Shown: one piece after another, positions 24,363-35,600 of the stretch
Layout of the letters: the number at the start of each line of letters is the position of its first letter
How positions within the stretch are numbered: the stretch's first letter is position 1
NCBI GenBank assembly: GCA_013397695.1
Contig: VYZI01000726.1
Location: 127,656-191,655, forward strand
DNA from: Centropus unirufus
Taxonomy: Eukaryota; Chordata; Aves; Cuculiformes; Centropidae
Direction: 5' to 3'
DNA: 64,000 nt
Translations under genes and position numbers: made by a program
The notes under the pieces: generated by a model
Database searches by the model: none
The model's input: only the letters and a program-made list of their open reading frames with translations
Told to the model about the DNA's origin: nothing

Positions 24363-27300
24363 GCTGCACATCTTATTTTTATCATCGTATGAATTCAGGC
24401 AAGGACAAGATAAGAAAAGTCATTTTTCTCTCCCATTTAACTGAGTTTCTTTTTAATTTGTGGGTTCCTCACCCTTGGCTTCCTTGTGACTGCACTGTCC
24501 TCTTGATTGGCACTTGGTAATTAAAAAAGAAGAAGCAAAACATATTTTTAAGAACAGTTCCTGGAATGCCCTTTTCTGGTTCATTTAGGTTACTCAGAGA
24601 AATGAATAGGGCTTTGCTGCATCCCTCTCCATCCCCACACGCGCATCCCCATCACTGCAGGAGGAACTAACCAGATTAATGATGAGTTTTAGAAACAGCA
24701 GCTTTCTCTGTGGCCTAAATTAAGAGCATCTGAAAACTGGGGAATGCAGGAAAGATTTCAGTGAGAAAGCTCCTCATTACTCACTTCTCCGTAGCGGATC
24801 TGTAGCACCAGTTCCCCTTGGGAAGCACCACGGTACGTGCATGACTGGCACCGGACCTCTCGCAGGGGAGATTTCCAGCAGTGTGACCAGCGCCCTTTGT
24901 TCTCAGGTTCTGATGGACTTCTACCACCGAGGAATCACTTCTTCTTTTGGGGAAAAATAGAATTAAACTGCTAATTTTTTGCTCAGGCAGAACTTTCTGG
25001 CATTTACTTTAGGTAGGGAATTTATTTTCTTTTTGGTCGTGAATGACCAAGATCAGTCTGTGTCAAGAGCGGGATCTCTACATTTACTCTGACTCATTTG
25101 TAATGCCTTATTTTCTTTATATTTTTATGCCTAGCATTCATGTTTCTAAGTGTCCAGCCGCGCACAGCACATTTGGAGGAGATGCTCTTTTCTGTCTTCA
25201 AGATCTCTGAAGTATGAATGGGAATTGAGAAGGCAAAAAGACACCAGGTTACTGTAAGAGCAATCATCTGTATCTCAAGTACTGTATCTCTTGTACACTC
25301 AAGTGTATCTCGAGCATGTCCACAGCTCTGGGGCCATGCAGGATAATCTGTATATGGAGCAACTCAACTGGAATTCTGGTGTGCACTGTGACTGACACGC
25401 TTAGAGCAAGCAATACAGCAGGCTGGAGATCGTCCTTCCTCTTCCTCATGCTCTGGGTCTGGCCAGCCAGCGGAAAATTCACACGCACACACAGATGGGA
25501 GAATTAGAAACAGGAAAAGGAAACTTTTAGCTTTTCTGCTTTGCTCTTTAAACACAGAAGGCTTAGAGAACGCTTGCCACGAGTGTTTTATGACCAGTTG
25601 TTGCAGGAGAGGTGGGAAGGAGGAACTGGAAATGCCGGCTCCACTCCTTGCAAAACTGGTGGGCATCTTACAGGAGATGCCGTTGTGGAGAGGACGAGTA
25701 CGACGCAGTGGTTTGCTTGGGGAGGTATCCATGTTACTTCATATCTTCATATCCAGAAGAAATATTAGATCTTCCATGGCAATTCATGACTTTTATGTAA
25801 TGTTTGTGTCAAATATAGAGACAAGAAGTGTTGGATAACTGGAATAACGTATGTCTGTTTGATAGTGCTTTGTATGAACAAAGGGTCCTTGTTCATCAGG
25901 TGTTGGATTGAAATAATCCAAAGTGAAACTTTTAAAATAAAATCCAATTTTAGGTGATCAGTCCTTACAGTTTCTGAAGCTCCAACCTGTTATGTTTTAT
26001 TTCCCTAATTGGGAACTGAGCAGTGTACTTTAACGATTGCTAAATTTTTGCCTCTAAGGCAATCCAAAGGCTTGCAGTTCATAAATGGTAAATGTGTCCT
26101 TCATGTCAAAGCAGTGGGACATGACCAGACTCACTTTATCTCTACTGGATATTTGGTTGCAATGAAAATGATGAAATAATTAGAGTGCACTGTGACAGTA
26201 GAAAACAAATTGTTGTATATGTACGTATTTTGATACCTGTCCAAAAAGAGTCTTTGGGTTTCCTGTGCTGAATACCTCATGTGTTGGGTTTGGGGAGTTT
26301 TTGTTGCTTTGTTTTAATTTGGGCTTGCTTTGTTTGTTTGTTTGTTTTTAAAGCAAGATTGTTCTTGCACTAAAGTAGGTTAAGATAACCGAGTTCTCAT
26401 AAATTTATTTACCTAATCGGAACACTTCAGAGTTTGGCAAGAAATTCCATCTGTTCTAGTTCCCCACCTTGCACTTGGTCCAGAGCAAGCGGTCACTTGG
26501 CTGTTCTCCTGCGCCCTCAGAAGAGCTCGAGCAATACTCAAAGGAGGTCATTGGAGATGGAGTTTGCTGCCTTAATGCTCTTCTGTGTCTCAAAATCTCA
26601 AATTCAGTTGCACATTGTATAGGTTTGGGGGTTTATGAAGCATATGGTGATCATCAGTGGAAATAAATGTCTCTGGCGCTTGGGATGCATTATGTACCTG
26701 CTGGACTGGAATGCTCTCACCTGGTGGAATAAGTATGGAGGGAGTGCTGGGATGAGGCTGTGCTCCCAGCAGGGCAGAGTTTGCTGGTGAGGCAGAACGA
26801 TGGAGAAATGCCCATTGAGAGAGTTTGTCTGATGGCCTCAGTCAGAGGCTGGGCCTCCGTCCCTCCGGGCGGCAGCTGGCCGAGCCGGTGGAGTGGGCCA
26901 GCCCAGGGTGCCTGTGCTTGGCGAGGTCACGCCGTGACTGTGCAGGGATGCTTATAAATACATGTATCTATGGCCTGGGAGCCATGAGCTAGGAAAACTG
27001 CTTTAAAACCCAAAATAACTGAAAGGAAAACGGAAGCGCTTGGGCATTCCCATCACTAATGAGCCTGTCCAAAACAGAAAAAGTTAACCAGCTGGGGATG
27101 AATTGGTTTTGACTTTTTTTGTTTTCATTAATTAAAAAGAGCATTTTTGTTGGGCTTACCTGGCTGTGGCTGCCATCCCACAGATGCAGCTGTAGGCAGA
27201 CAGCTGGGTTTTAGGAAGCTGGTAGCACCAGAGGCGTTTGGAGAAGGGAGTGATGTTCCTCTCTCATGGATGGGCATCATTCCCTACAAGACGCTGCCGG

Positions 27301-28394
27301 CTTCCAGGTCTGGGAAAAGGCTGAGCACTTGCTGGCACTCTAGATTGAACTTTGGGATTTGCACTTACCTATCTCTTGGGAAGGTAATCCTCTCTCTGGA
27401 TCAGCTTTCTGCTTGTCTCCGTGTGTGTGTGACAACCCGGTACTTGAAAAAATACAGAATACTTGACCCACTGCCTTGTGCCTCCGGGGCTGGGCTGGTC
27501 CGGCACCGCCTCGCGCACAACCGGGGCCGGGGCAGCTTTAGTCCAGGTGAGTTATTTCCCAGCCTTGGTTCTAGGATTGTCTTTTGGTGATGCCAAAACA
27601 GCAATTCAAGGCCTGGAAAATATGAAATTTGTTCTTTTTCCTGTTATATTTTGTGCTTCCTATAATGTAGTTTGAGACGAGAGTTGTTTCTCAACAATGG
27701 GCCAAAAAGAGGTGAAGGCGGAGAGGGAGGCAGCTCCCAACTGCACTGATACTTGATTCACCAACCTTACACAGGGTAAATACTTGGCAGTTTGCAGTGG
27801 AATAGCGGATGGACCCTTCCTGATAAAGGCACTGTAGTAACCTTCTGAAGCGGACTTCAGCAGCCTTTTTCACCCGAAGTCCAGTGGGATTTGACTTGGG
27901 AGCGTGCCAAACTGCCGCAGCGATACTTGGGAGCAGCAGGTTCTTTGGAAGACCAGCTCGATGGAGCCAAAACAAGGCGATGGTTGAAACCATCTTCACT
28001 GCGTTGGAAGGGTGGCAGCGATGTCCTGGTTCTGTTGGCACGTAGGAAAGCTCGGTCACGAGGTCTGGTTGTTGGTCTGAAGGCTCGGTCCTGCAGCAGT
28101 GGGTTTGGGCATCGGGACTGGGATTATTAAGAGCAGTTGCTTAATGGTGGGATGGAATGTTCTTGCTAAAGCGTTTCCATTGTTTCATGTCTTCTACACC
28201 AATATATATACGGTGTATATATTAAACTGTGTAAAGTTGTACTTTGTACATACAACTGTACAATATGGAGGTACAGCCTTTCCCCCCCCTTTTGGTACAG
28301 TATTGTACAGTATTAGGAGTAAATGTGTTGGAAATGTTAAATCCATACTGGGGCAACAAAGTGTATCCATTGTCAGTAGCAATAGCTTTGGAGA

Positions 28395-28400
28395 AATAAA
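28395..28400 (+). terminator. SRGAP2: Candidate distal poly(A) signal of SRGAP2
   Basis: AATAAA followed within 30 bases by a GT-rich stretch (tgttttgggtctggtgg), the arrangement of a cleavage and polyadenylation site. Composition changes to GC-rich sequence just beyond it. Confidence 0.45.
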
Positions 28401-30504
28401 TGTTTTGGGTCTGGTGGAAATCCTGCCCGACGGGTGCCAGTGTGTGATGTACGGAGCAGTGCGCTGCCTGGGCTCTGGTGGGAGAGGGCGAGCATCCACG
28501 GGTGCAGGAGGAGACTCCGGCTTCTGGGAACCCTCAGGGATTTGAATAGCCGGTAAGTAGCTGGGGAGGAATCTGCGGGATGCAGGAACACTCCGTGCCC
28601 GTTCTGCGGCACTGGGGGCTGGGGTTTGGTGGGGAGGGGGATCTGAGGAACAGGTGGATCCGCTCCGGTGCTTTGGAGAGCAGTGGCTGTGGGCAGCGCC
28701 CCACATTCCCCACGCTGGGCTCTTGCACACCTACCGCTAGCAGCAGGATTCGGCAGGGAATAAAGTTGCCTTGCAGTGACCTGATTTTAAAAATGCTTAA
28801 TCCTCATCATTTTCCTGGTGAGGATAGGCCTCCCAACTGTCTCTGGATTTAAGACAGAGCTCACAGATTGGATCATGATTATTTCCCCCCTGTCAGTTTT
28901 TCAGTCTGCCTTTTTCAGGGCAAGGTGAGGAAACAAGTGTTGGGATTTTGGCATTTTGGATTCTCTTTGTTTAGGTCTCAAGGAATTAATCATTGATGTT
29001 GAGGTGTGATGTTTAGCTGAGCCCTTTTGTGCTGTGCTGGAAGTGGGGACAAGTCACCCTGTGTCCCTTGGCTGAAGCATCCCTACCCTCCAGGGACCAG
29101 GGCAAGCGGAGGCTCAGGCCCTGCTCCCTCACACTGGCCATAGCCCACACCTCAAAAGCTGCTGGAGGGGTTGAGGGAAGCTGGGACGCTTTTCCTCGTT
29201 AGTTCAGTAGCTCAGATCACAGCAGCCTGGATGATGATTCCCTTAAATAAGCCTGGCACGCGCAGTGGGCAGGGCAGCGATGCTTGGCATCGGCCTCCTG
29301 TGCCTCCAACCTCCGCTGCGGAGGTTTGTTTTGCTGGGGGAAAAAAACCAAACCAATTTTCTGCAGTGTGGGTGTACTTTGCAGCAAGGTGAGCGAGACC
29401 TGTGCCTCCCATAGACACAGTAATTTAATTTGCAGACTGCAGTTTCAGGGTTTGTGCCAGTGCTCTTCTTGTCCACCCTTGCAGACGTGCCTCTGCCGCC
29501 CTGCGGGCAGGGGTTCAGCAAACCGCACTGCCCTGACTGCAGCTCAGCCCCCCGAGCCAGCCCTGCCTGTGCAGCGAGCTCCCAGCTGGGATGGCCCAGG
29601 GATGGCCCGAGCTCTGCTCCCATGGCTCTGCCTCCCCCGGGATTGCCCGACGAGGCCAGCTGAGCCAGAAGCCATCCTCAAAAAGCCTCCAGCCAAGGTG
29701 AATCCTGCTTCCCTTCTGTCCGAGTCTTTGGTCTCCTTTGATTTCTGGGGGGTGCAGGTGGCTTCTGGTTGGGTTGAGTTGTTGGGTTTATTTTTTTTTT
29801 TAGAGCATGAAATGTTTGCCATGGGGACGGCCCTGGGGTGCCCCTGCTTTCAGCCCCAAAGCCCCAGGAACACAACCCCTGCTGTGGGCACAGCACCCCG
29901 CCTGCCCTTTATTTTTTAGGCTTTGCTGCCACCAGCTGGAACAATTATTTTTATCACAAACCTCAAGGCCCCGGTTTTGCTTCTCTCACATCCCACAGTT
30001 TTATCCCCTGTGGGCATCTCATGACCCCGGGGTTTTGCTGCATGTTTGGTGCTGAGTGTGATTTCCCAGTTTTGGGCCATGGATGTGGACAGTCTGAGCA
30101 GTCAGACAGGATTTGGGCATCGGCCTTCACGCAGGGGGAATGAAACCTGCTGCTGGGGCAACCAGGGAGAGGAAATAAGCTGTAAAATTTGAAAGGACAG
30201 TTGAAAGAATGCATAAAGGAGCTTGAAAGGAGCCGAGTGTTGGTCCAGGATCTCCCATCAGGGCTGGACCTGACTCTGCAGCCAGCCAGGAAAACTTGTG
30301 TTAATCAGGATGCCCTGAAAGCCCAAGGGCTCCAAGGTCTGTAATTAATCTGGCAGGATTCTGCCCTCAAGGCATAGGAGTTTCACTTTTGCGTACACCT
30401 ATGGGGATCTGTGTGAAAAGACTTGCTGCATAACCTGAGAATAATCTTTTTGGGTGTCACAGTGTTTGAATGATTTCCTTCCTGTCTGTCTCTCCTCTCA
30501 CCAG

Positions 30505-30544
30505 CCCAGATCTGCTCACCCATCTGTGAGAGCTGAAACAACAG
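30505..30544 (+). other. Candidate non-coding leader exon of IKBKE
   Basis: Forty bases sit between a very strong acceptor (long pyrimidine tract ending ctctcaccag) and a donor AACAG/gtacag. The block has in-frame stops, so it would be untranslated. Human IKBKE is known to carry non-coding leader exons before its 20 coding exons. No transcript evidence is available here. Confidence 0.3.
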
Positions 30545-30610
30545 GTACAGGTCAGAAGTCTCAGAAAATGCCTGAGTCTGGGTTTTCTGCCTTAAAAAAA
30601 GTCAATCTTG

Positions 30611-30621
30611 GTTTCAGTTTC
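30611..30621 (-). promoter_or_regulatory. Consensus IRF/ISRE core
   Basis: On the minus strand the site reads GAAACTGAAAC, a perfect GAAANNGAAAC core for interferon-regulatory factors. A weaker ISRE-like site, AGTTTCACTTTTGC, lies at 30379-30392. Both are upstream of the interferon-pathway kinase gene IKBKE. Function is inferred from motif and position only. Confidence 0.35.
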
Positions 30622-30801
30622 CTTTTTGCTGTAGAGCTGAGCTGCAGAATGGGCCCCTTTCCTCTCCCCCCAGCCCTCGCTGGGCTCCGGGGGCTCCTGC
30701 GAAGGGCTCTAGGGATGGGGTGGGCTGAGCATGAGGGGCAGGTGCCCCATTGCACCCCCAGCAGCTCCTTGCCTCCAGGCAGCTCCAGAGGACACTCAGT
30801 T

Positions 30802-30811
30802 GGAATTTCCC
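30802..30811 (-). promoter_or_regulatory. Consensus NF-kB site
   Basis: The minus strand reads GGGAAATTCC, a full match to GGGRNWYYCC, about 1.8 kb before the IKBKE start codon. IKBKE (IKK-i) is known in mammals as an inflammation-inducible kinase gene, so a kB element here is plausible. Chance matches of this motif occur in any window of this size. Confidence 0.35.
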
Positions 30812-30857
30812 TCTAGAGGCTTTCCTTGTGCCTCTTCCTTGTGTTGACTGCCCTTAC

Positions 30858-31070
30858 CTACCCAGTCTCAGCAGTGGCCGGAGATGAGAAATGAGCTGCA
30901 TTAACTTCTCTGTAGGGAACAGCTTCTCAAGCATGTCCAGCTCAAATGGACCATGGCTTTGTCTGGTGGGCAGAGGGATGCTGCTCAGCAGCCCGGCCAG
31001 CACGTCCCCTGCAGCCACAGTGAGCTTGGCCAGTGCTGTACGGACAGATGGATGGTCCCGCTTGGAAAGG
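30858..31070 (-). other. Exon-like open block on the minus strand, gene not recognised
   Basis: Read on the minus strand, an acceptor (ttctccag) and a consensus donor (GTAG/gtaagg) enclose 213 nt, phase 2 in and 2 out. The 70 whole codons contain no stop and use ordinary vertebrate codons. The peptide is leucine-rich and looks helical: HPSVRTALAKLTVAAGDVLA followed by FELDMLEKLFPTEKLMQLIS. I do not recognise the family; a HEAT-like or other all-helical repeat would fit. No flanking exon was found on the same strand within the spacer, so it may be a relic exon, part of an unannotated antisense gene, or chance. Confidence 0.4.
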
Positions 31071-32571
31071 CTGGAGAACACAGTTATCATGAGCAGAGAA
31101 AATAAGGCTGGAAATGACTTCAAGAAGTCACCCAATCCCTTTCTCTTCCTGTTAGCTGAGCTGCAGCAGGACCACTTCAGGCAAAGTGATTTAAAGCTCC
31201 CCTTGGTCAGACCCATGTCGGGAACACCGCTGCCCGGCGCCAGCCTGAGATGCTGCTTTGATAAGCACAGGGCAAGGGGCAGCCCAGGCCCCACGGTTTG
31301 CCAGCTCAGTCCTTGATCTGCCTGCTCCGTCTGAACTGCTGCACGGCTCCTGGCGAGAGTGGTGCTGGCTGCTCAGGAGCAGCCGTGGCCAGAGCTGGGC
31401 AATGCCCAGAAATCCCCTCTCTCCCCTTTGCCCATCCCTGCAGTCCCCTGGAAGTGTTTGCAAGTGCCAGGGCCAGGCTGGATCTCGTGCTTCACACGCG
31501 TGGGGGATGGTTTGGAGCCAGAGGAAGGATCAGGGCTGTTCATTCTGTTTGCAGCTGCTTCCTCCCTGCTTTGCTGCACTTTATTGTGAGCAGTTTTACC
31601 TGAGCAGCTCAAGGGCTGCTCGTGGGGATGGGTAGCAGTGGTCCCGGAGCCAGCCCCGCAGCTAAATGTGGGAAAACTCTGGGACCTGTAACTCCTGCAA
31701 AACAGCTCTCAGAGACCGATGGGCTGAGCTAAACCACCCTGGCCTTCCTTGTGAGCATCCACGGGTGTGTGTGAGCAGTCAGTGGCTCCAGAAGGTGGGA
31801 CAGTGGGGACAGCTCATCACAAACACATCCCAGTGTGCAAGGCTGTGTCCTGTTTTGGGAGCAGCTGGGGCTGAGCACTTCGAATTGCTTATTTACAACT
31901 CATATGCTGTTTTATTGCATACTTGAACCATGCACCACAGACACGGGGACAGCCTCAGGGCTGTGGGCAGCCCGCACGCACGCCATCCAGTGCGGCCGGC
32001 GAGGCTGAACCAGCCCTGGATGTGGGTCCCCGTCTGACTTTGCCTCCCCGCTCCAGGCAGAGCTGGATGCTGGCTGGCACTCAGCACCCTTTGCTGTTCC
32101 CAGAGTCCATTCCAGCTGTTGAGCCAGCAGAGCCCGGCACGCCTGGGGATGGCTGCAACACTGGGAATTTTTTTGCTCAAGCAGGAAGCTGAAGCATTTC
32201 CTCCTCCAGCCGCAGCTGATGCTTGCAGAGCGGGTTTTGCAATCCCATAGGTTTCTGTTCTCGGGGCGGGGAGGTGCCTCTCGCCACCTTGCAGCTCCCC
32301 GGTTGTTTGCTCGTAGATTTTTGCATCTGTTGCTGTTGAGCTGCCAGTCCTGACAGGTCCCAGCAGAGCAGGCTGGTTTCTTGGCAGCTCCAGCAGCTCC
32401 ATCCATGCTCAGCCCTTCACCCGGCGCCGTCGAGGTAGGAGGCTGGCAGCGGGGTGTCCCGCGGCCCGACTTGTCCCTGTGCCTCGCCCGGCGGGGAGGG
32501 ATGGACAGCGCGTTTGGCGGGGGGCTGTGAGGATGACACGCGTGTTCCCCCCGGCAGGGGCCCGGCTGGAG

Positions 32572-32658
32572 ATGCAGAGCACCCCGAACTACCTCTGGAG
32601 CACCGAGGACCTCCTGGGCCAGGGCACCACGGCCTCCGTCTACAAAGCTCGCAACAAG
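32572..32658 (+). CDS. IKBKE: IKBKE coding exon 1
   Basis: 87 nt, 29 codons from the start ATG. Reads MQSTPNYLWSTEDLLGQGTT, carrying the glycine-rich ATP loop. The exon begins at 32558 after ccggcag, so 14 nt are untranslated. Donor gtgagc. Confidence 0.95.
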
Positions 32659-35600
32659 GTGAGCAGGGGCAGCCCCCGGAGCCAGGGCCACCCTTCCCCT
32701 GTCCCGTGGGGTAGGGATGCCCCTGCTCTGCTTGCCCTCCCGGGAGCTGCCCAGTGCCAGGGCCACTTTGGGTTGTGTTTGCCCTTTCACTTGGCTCCTG
32801 GGCAGCTTTTGGGCTGCCCACAGCCAAGTCCCGCGCGCTGGCTCCTGGTGCTCCTGTGCATCAACGGGGAAGAAGCTGTTTTCTGGGGAATGCCCAGCGG
32901 TTTTGAAAACCCCATCCTCGGCGATTTGCATATTTCATACAAAGATTTGCAGGGTTGGAATAGCGACTCGGCCTCGCCAGCCTTTGAAGTTTATGGGACA
33001 AGCTGTTCCTGCAGCACAGGGCAGGAGAGGTGCCTTGGAGGATGGTCTGGAAGCAGCCCCGTCCCACAGAGCAGGACGGGAGCCCCCACCCCGGCTATAA
33101 ACATTTGATGGAGCTGAATAAACAAACTGCCCTGTAGCACGTGGGCTTCAGGGACAGGAAGCAAAGGCAGGTGAATAATGGCAGGTTGCTTTTGCAGTGG
33201 AAAAAACAAAGACTATGGGTTCACAAACCGTGTTGTAGTGCCAGCATGGATTGCATCCCACATGGGAGCAAAGAGAGCTGACAGAGCTGCTCAGGATGTG
33301 GATGGTGTCACCTCCCATTTACTTTTTTCTGTTTTTCCTCTTTTCCCAGAAATCTGGGGAGCTGGTCGCTGTGAAGGTCTTCAATAACGCCAGCTACCTC
33401 CAGCCCCAGGAGGTCCAGATGAGAGAGTTCGAGATGCTGAGGAAGCTGAACCATAAAAACATTGTCAAGTTATTTGCTGTGGAGGAGACGGTAAGTGAGA
33501 CTTTCGCTTGGAACCCTGCTGTGCCAGCTGGGCCAGTAGCACCGGGAGCTGGGCTGAGCTGCAGGAGGGCAGCAGCGGTCCCAGGCTGCCTTCTCCTCCC
33601 ACCTCCCTCCAGCTCCTCGCCAAGCCCTGGGGCACTGGGCTGGAGCGTGGATGTAACCTGCTGTTAAACCTGGCCAGGCCAGTAGCCCAGTGGAGCCATC
33701 CTCCAGCACTGGTTTGTCCAAGCTGGAGAATCCCAGGAACCCACAATCAAGGGAGGGGACCTGGTCCTGCGTGGGTGGGGACGGGCCACCAACTGGGACA
33801 CAAGGCCAGCTGAGCCCTCACGGCTGCTCCCCACCACAGGGCAGCAGCAAGCAGAAGGTCCTGGTGATGGAATACTGCTCAAGCGGCAGCTTGCTGAACG
33901 TGCTGGAAGAACCAGTGAATGCCTTTGGCTTGGCCAAGTCCGAGTTCCTCATCGTGCTGCAGTGCGTGGGTGAGCGCGGGGGTCCCTGTGCCACCACCTG
34001 GGGTGGGGAACTCTGCCATCACCAGCACAGCCTGGAACTGAGAAGCCATGGGATGAGGACCCCTTCGGCCCTTCCCGTGTTCTATTTTTAAACAAAACCC
34101 ACTGGAGCAACTTACTCCAGCCCCACCTATGAAAACTGTCTTCTCACCTGTGCCCAGTGGCAGGGATGAACCACCTCCGTGAGAACGGCGTTGTCCACAG
34201 AGACATCAAACCTGGCAACATCATGCGGCTGGTGGGGGAGGATGGGCAGAGCATCTACAAGCTGACGGATTTTGGGGCTGCACGAGAGCTGGATGATGAT
34301 GAAATATTTGTGTCTGTCTATGGAACGGAGGAATACCTCGTGAGTAGGGATGGCACTGGGCTGGTGGCCCGGGGAGTCCTGGGGGCATCCATCCGATAGC
34401 CGGGCAACTTATAGAGAGCAGCAATGACTTGGATAACACCAGTGCATAGGGGCCGGGTATTTTGAAGAGGGAATGCTCAGCAGTTTTGTTGTAGAGTTCC
34501 AGGTGATATTTTGTTTGGAGGATCCAGCAGTAAAAGAGTTCAAAGCAAGCAGCCAGTTTTCAATCCCAGTGGCCAAGGCTTGAAGCCCGCTGCAAAGCCA
34601 CTGGCCGTGTTGGCAGTGCTGCTCTCCATCCCCGCAGCACCCGGACATGTACGAGCGGGCGGTCCTGCGCAAGCCACAGCAGAAGGCGTACGGCGTCACC
34701 GTTGACCTCTGGAGCATCGGTGTCACCTTCTACCACGCTGCCACTGGCAGCCTCCCCTTCGTCCCCTTTGGGGGACCTCGCAGGAACAAGGAGATCATGT
34801 AGGTACCGCATCCAGCTTGGAGGGCTGGGTGCGGAGGTGGCATCGTCGCCAGTGGCCCCGGGGGCTGCAGGACAACCCAGTTGTGGCTTGGTGCTTGCCA
34901 GCAGCACCGTGTGACCATGGGCTGTAGTTCACTGCTCACTGAATTCCAGACAGCCTAGAAAGCCCCGAAACTCAGCCTGAGGCTGATTCCATCCTCTCTG
35001 CTGTGCAGAGTGTGTCTGTGCACCATTTACCTCATTTGCCCTCAAAAATGCCTCTTCGTGACTTCGTTGTTAAACAACTGGAAGAGGATGCAGAGATCAT
35101 GTCTGCTTGAAAGGTTTTGACTGTTTCTTGAAACATTCACCCCCTTTGTAATTTTTTTCTTCCTGTGAATTGCATCTTGCCCAGCCCAGCCCTGCCCTTT
35201 TGCTCTTTGCTGAACCCGAGGGAGGTTGCACCCAAACAGAGGTCACTTGGCTCATTTTACGTGCCGGCAATTTCCTTTTGACAGGTATAAAATCACCACT
35301 GAGAAGCCTCCTGGAGCCATTGCAGGGATCCAGAGGCAGGAGAACGGGAGCATTGAGTGGAGCTACGAGCTGCCCATCACCTGCCGTCTCTCTGTGTGAG
35401 TTTCCTTGCCGGGCTCCGCTCTCCCTGTGGGTCTCCTGCTGCGGCTGGAGAGGGCATCCCACCTCACCGAGTGTGGGAAGCTTTAACGAGGCAGATGAGC
35501 TTTTAATCTGCAAAGTTTGCAGCCGTGGGACCAGGTCTTTGCTTTACAGCTGGGAAAAGGGGGTGCAAGACAGCACAGCAGCTGTGGTGGCTCAGCCACA

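Larger units (their letters stand above)
22903..28420 (+). other. SRGAP2: Probable SRGAP2 3' untranslated region
   Basis: After the stop there is about 5.5 kb without CR1 elements or further exons, AT-rich and dotted with poly(A) hexamers: 24357-24362, 25936-25941, 26662-26667 and 28395-28400. The lack of retroposons and the UTR-like composition suggest one long UTR ending near 28,420, possibly with shorter forms. The end point is inferred from the last hexamer and is not certain. Confidence 0.55.
28421..32557. other. SRGAP2-IKBKE spacer
   Basis: GC-richer than the preceding UTR and without a CR1 copy. It contains an ISRE-like motif (30379-30392), a consensus IRF motif (30611-30621), a consensus kB motif (30802-30811), a possible non-coding exon (30505-30544) and a minus-strand exon-like open block (30858-31070). 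The IKBKE promoter must lie here, but its exact position could not be fixed. Confidence 0.6.

Noticed and set aside
31598..31690. Possible second minus-strand exon upstream of the 30858-31070 block
   Set aside because: The only open frame ends in phase 1, which does not join the phase 2 acceptor at 31070, and the peptide is low-complexity.
31912..32931. 339-codon open frame on the minus strand over the IKBKE first coding exon
   Set aside because: It is antisense to a well-supported exon, GC-driven, of low-complexity composition and unlike any protein family; no splice or start context supports it.
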